DNA of 64,000 nt from Sporomusa sphaeroides DSM 2875 (GTDB lineage: Bacteria; Bacillota; Negativicutes; Sporomusales; Sporomusaceae): contig NZ_CP146991.1 in the NCBI RefSeq assembly GCF_001941975.2, positions 2,218,524 to 2,282,523 on the forward strand, in the 5' to 3' direction. The translations under genes were made by a program, and so were the position numbers. The notes under the pieces are model-generated. The model was given only the letters and a program-made list of their open reading frames with translations, searched no databases and was not told where the DNA came from. This document shows positions 62,422-64,000 of the stretch, piece by piece (the first letter of the stretch is position 1; each line of letters opens with the position of its first letter).

Positions 62422-62625
62422 TTATTTCCATTGAAGGATTTCCTGCTTAAAAATGCCGCAGGCACCATCTAACCAGTGAACGCAGTCAGTGCAACGCCTG
62501 ACATAGTCGTCTTCCGCTACATTCAGGAGAGAATAACCATAACCCATAGCGGCAATAATATGTTCAAATTTCTGACATTCCCCAGCAATACCCTGTAGTT
62601 GTTTTTCCGTATATTTTTTGTCCAT
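62422..62625 (-). CDS. Small Cys-containing protein of unknown function
   Basis: The 67-residue frame has CTDCVHWLDGACGIF, a possible metal or redox site of three cysteines, and ends before a terminator. Good GGAGTG ribosome site upstream. Not recognised. Confidence 0.6.
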   Translation of the reverse strand: MDKKYTEKQLQGIAGECQKFEHIIAAMGYGYSLLNVAEDDYVRRCTDCVHWLDGACGIFKQEILQWK

Positions 62626-62773
62626 GCTGCCACTCCTTGCAGTTATTTGCTAATAGTGTGCGCGCAGCAGCAAAAAAAAACAAAAAATATTTTAGAAAAA
62701 TTGAACCAAGTATGTATAAAACTGGTCTGGAATGTCAATATTAGTAATGTAAATTTTCTCCTCTCCCATAATT

Positions 62774-62800
62774 GGCGGCCTTCGGGCCGCCGCTTTTTTT
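62774..62800 (+). terminator. Plus-strand-oriented terminator after recG
   Basis: GGCGGCC-TTCG-GGCCGCC is followed by GC and seven T on the plus strand. The only gene reaching it (recG) is on the minus strand, so its direction is unexplained unless an unseen plus-strand RNA exists. Confidence 0.55.
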
Positions 62801-62806
62801 GCTTTC

Positions 62807-64000
62807 CTAGCGGCAAAATATCATACTGAATTTTTCGCCATACCAGTTTTGCAAGGATTGCCATACTTTGTCCAAATATTTGGGTGAACAAACTGTCTGC
62901 TGGGCCGCCCGGCGAGCCTCAAGCAAAATATCGGTATCTCTGACAATATCGGCAATTTTAAAATCAGGCATACCGTGCTGATGGGTGCCGAAAAACTGAC
63001 CAGGCCCTCTTAGCAGCAAATCTTTTTCAGCAAGGATAAAGCCATCATTTACCTCAGTCATGATTTTTAGTCGTTCCATCGTCTCTTCACTGGTGCTGTC
63101 AGATAACAGAATGCAATAGGATTTATGCCGTCCCCGGCCTACACGGCCGCGCAGCTGGTGCAATTGTGCCAAACCAAAGCGTTCGGCACCCTCTATAACC
63201 ATGACCGTGGCATTAGGCACATTAACGCCAACCTCAATTACAGTGGTTGCAATTAATGCTTTAATTTCACCCTTGGCAAAAGCCTCCATAACTGCATCCT
63301 TTTCCTGTGATTTCATTTTCCCGTGCAGTAGGCCGCAAGGAATGTTGCTTAAGCAAGTGGTGGATAGTTCATTATATAATTTTACCGCCGATTGGGTTTC
63401 AATCTTTTCTGATTCTTCAACCAGCGGGCAAACTACGTAAATTTGCCTGCCGGCTCTAATTTGGTCGACGGCAAACGCATAGATCTTATTACGGCGGTCA
63501 TTACTGCGTGAAAAAGTAGCAATAGGAATACGTCCTGGCGGAAGTTCGCGTATGACGGAAACATCCAGATCGCCATAGACAGTAAGCGCCATTGTCCGGG
63601 GAATTGGCGTTGCAGTCATTATGAGTACATCGGGCTGTTTTCCCTTAGCTTCTAACCGGGCCCGCTGGCGTACGCCAAAGCGGTGCTGTTCATCGGTCAC
63701 CACCAGGCCAAGATGCTTGAACTCCACATCGTCCTGAATCAGCGCATGGGTGCCGACAACGATGTCAATGATGCCCTCTTGTATTTGCTGCAGCAGTTCG
63801 TCTCTTACTCTGCGGGTAAGCTTGCCTGTCAGCACCGCCAGGCGGATACCCTGTGGTGCCAGCAGCTTGGCCAGTGTATGATAATGCTGCTCTGCCAGTA
63901 TTTCGGTAGGTGCCATCATGGCCCCCTGATAGCCATTTTCCACGGTTTTGGCAAGAGCTATGGCAGCAATAACTGTTTTACCTGAGCCAACATCGCCTTG
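62807..64000 (-). CDS. recG: ATP-dependent DNA helicase RecG, C-terminal part
   Basis: The visible 397 residues start at the window edge within the helicase core and include Walker A GDVGSGKT, then DEQHRFGVRQRARLEAKGKQPDVLIMTATPIPRTMALTVYGDLDVS (DEQH box) and the late QLHQLRGRVGRG motif. RecG remodels stalled replication forks. The gene extends beyond the window in the minus direction. Confidence 0.96.
   Translation of the reverse strand, partial: QGDVGSGKTVIAAIALAKTVENGYQGAMMAPTEILAEQHYHTLAKLLAPQGIRLAVLTGKLTRRVRDELLQQIQEGIIDIVVGTHALIQDDVEFKHLGLVVTDEQHRFGVRQRARLEAKGKQPDVLIMTATPIPRTMALTVYGDLDVSVIRELPPGRIPIATFSRSNDRRNKIYAFAVDQIRAGRQIYVVCPLVEESEKIETQSAVKLYNELSTTCLSNIPCGLLHGKMKSQEKDAVMEAFAKGEIKALIATTVIEVGVNVPNATVMVIEGAERFGLAQLHQLRGRVGRGRHKSYCILLSDSTSEETMERLKIMTEVNDGFILAEKDLLLRGPGQFFGTHQHGMPDFKIADIVRDTDILLEARRAAQQTVCSPKYLDKVWQSLQNWYGEKFSMIFCR

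Overview
The window comes from a spore-forming, Gram-negative-type Firmicute of the Negativicutes, most likely Sporomusaceae (Sporomusa or Pelosinus relatives). The reasons are stage III to V sporulation genes (spoIIIAF, AG, AH, spoIVB, spoVK), CotF-type coat proteins, Firmicute-style gene order (asp23-amaP, nusB, xseAB, ispA, dxs, tlyA, nadK, argR, recN, spoIVB), a divergent lexA/yneA pair, and anaerobic 2-oxoacid:ferredoxin oxidoreductase genes. The assignment is inferred from gene content; no 16S gene or database search was available.

Layout. 1-3250: end of the spoIIIA operon, split by an IS110-family insertion between spoIIIAF and spoIIIAG. 3330-17400: a plus-strand housekeeping block (envelope stress proteins, nusB, a TsaD paralogue, xseAB, isoprenoid genes ispA and dxs, tlyA, nadK, mnmM, argR, recN) ending in spoIVB. 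17477-21411: spoVK, cut in two by a 2,969-bp element. 21396-30000: a small GTPase, a membrane protein, hflX, a PLP enzyme, a repeat-rich TPR protein, a PRC-barrel protein and a VanW protein. 30150-32320: lexA, yneA and two coat genes. 32400-36800: minus-strand protease-like protein, patatin, methyltransferase and diguanylate cyclase. 36970-47130: minus-strand central metabolism (korDABC, pduL, aminotransferase, then mtnP-mtnA-ahcY-mtaD for methylthioadenosine and S-adenosylhomocysteine recycling). 47480-58770: surE, queD/queE, a GT2 glycosyltransferase, pssA/psd, TagA-like transferase, PBP1A, a polysaccharide deacetylase, guaB and a 3D-domain protein behind a c-di-AMP riboswitch. 59100-64000: small proteins, a likely coat protein with a sigma-K-like promoter, a HipA-like protein, and the C-terminal part of recG at the edge.

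The main discovery is the element inside spoVK. The two gene pieces share the hexamer GTGAAA at the breakpoints. Joining them there restores one 321-codon reading frame with an intact AAA+ core, close to the length of Bacillus SpoVK (about 322 residues). The element encodes a large serine recombinase, a 52-residue protein just upstream of it (a candidate recombination directionality factor), and an orphan 170-residue Cys/His protein behind a promoter overlapped by palindromes. It also has a strongly folded non-coding right end. This is the layout of a skin-like element: an insertion expected to be excised precisely in the mother cell so that a functional sporulation gene is rebuilt. Here it is very compact and sits in spoVK rather than sigK.

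Other points of interest are two dispersed, foldable intergenic repeat families (four and two copies), a candidate IS110 bridge-RNA region, a perfect 24-bp palindrome before xseA, three LexA boxes between lexA and yneA, and an unexplained folded intergenic region near 47300.
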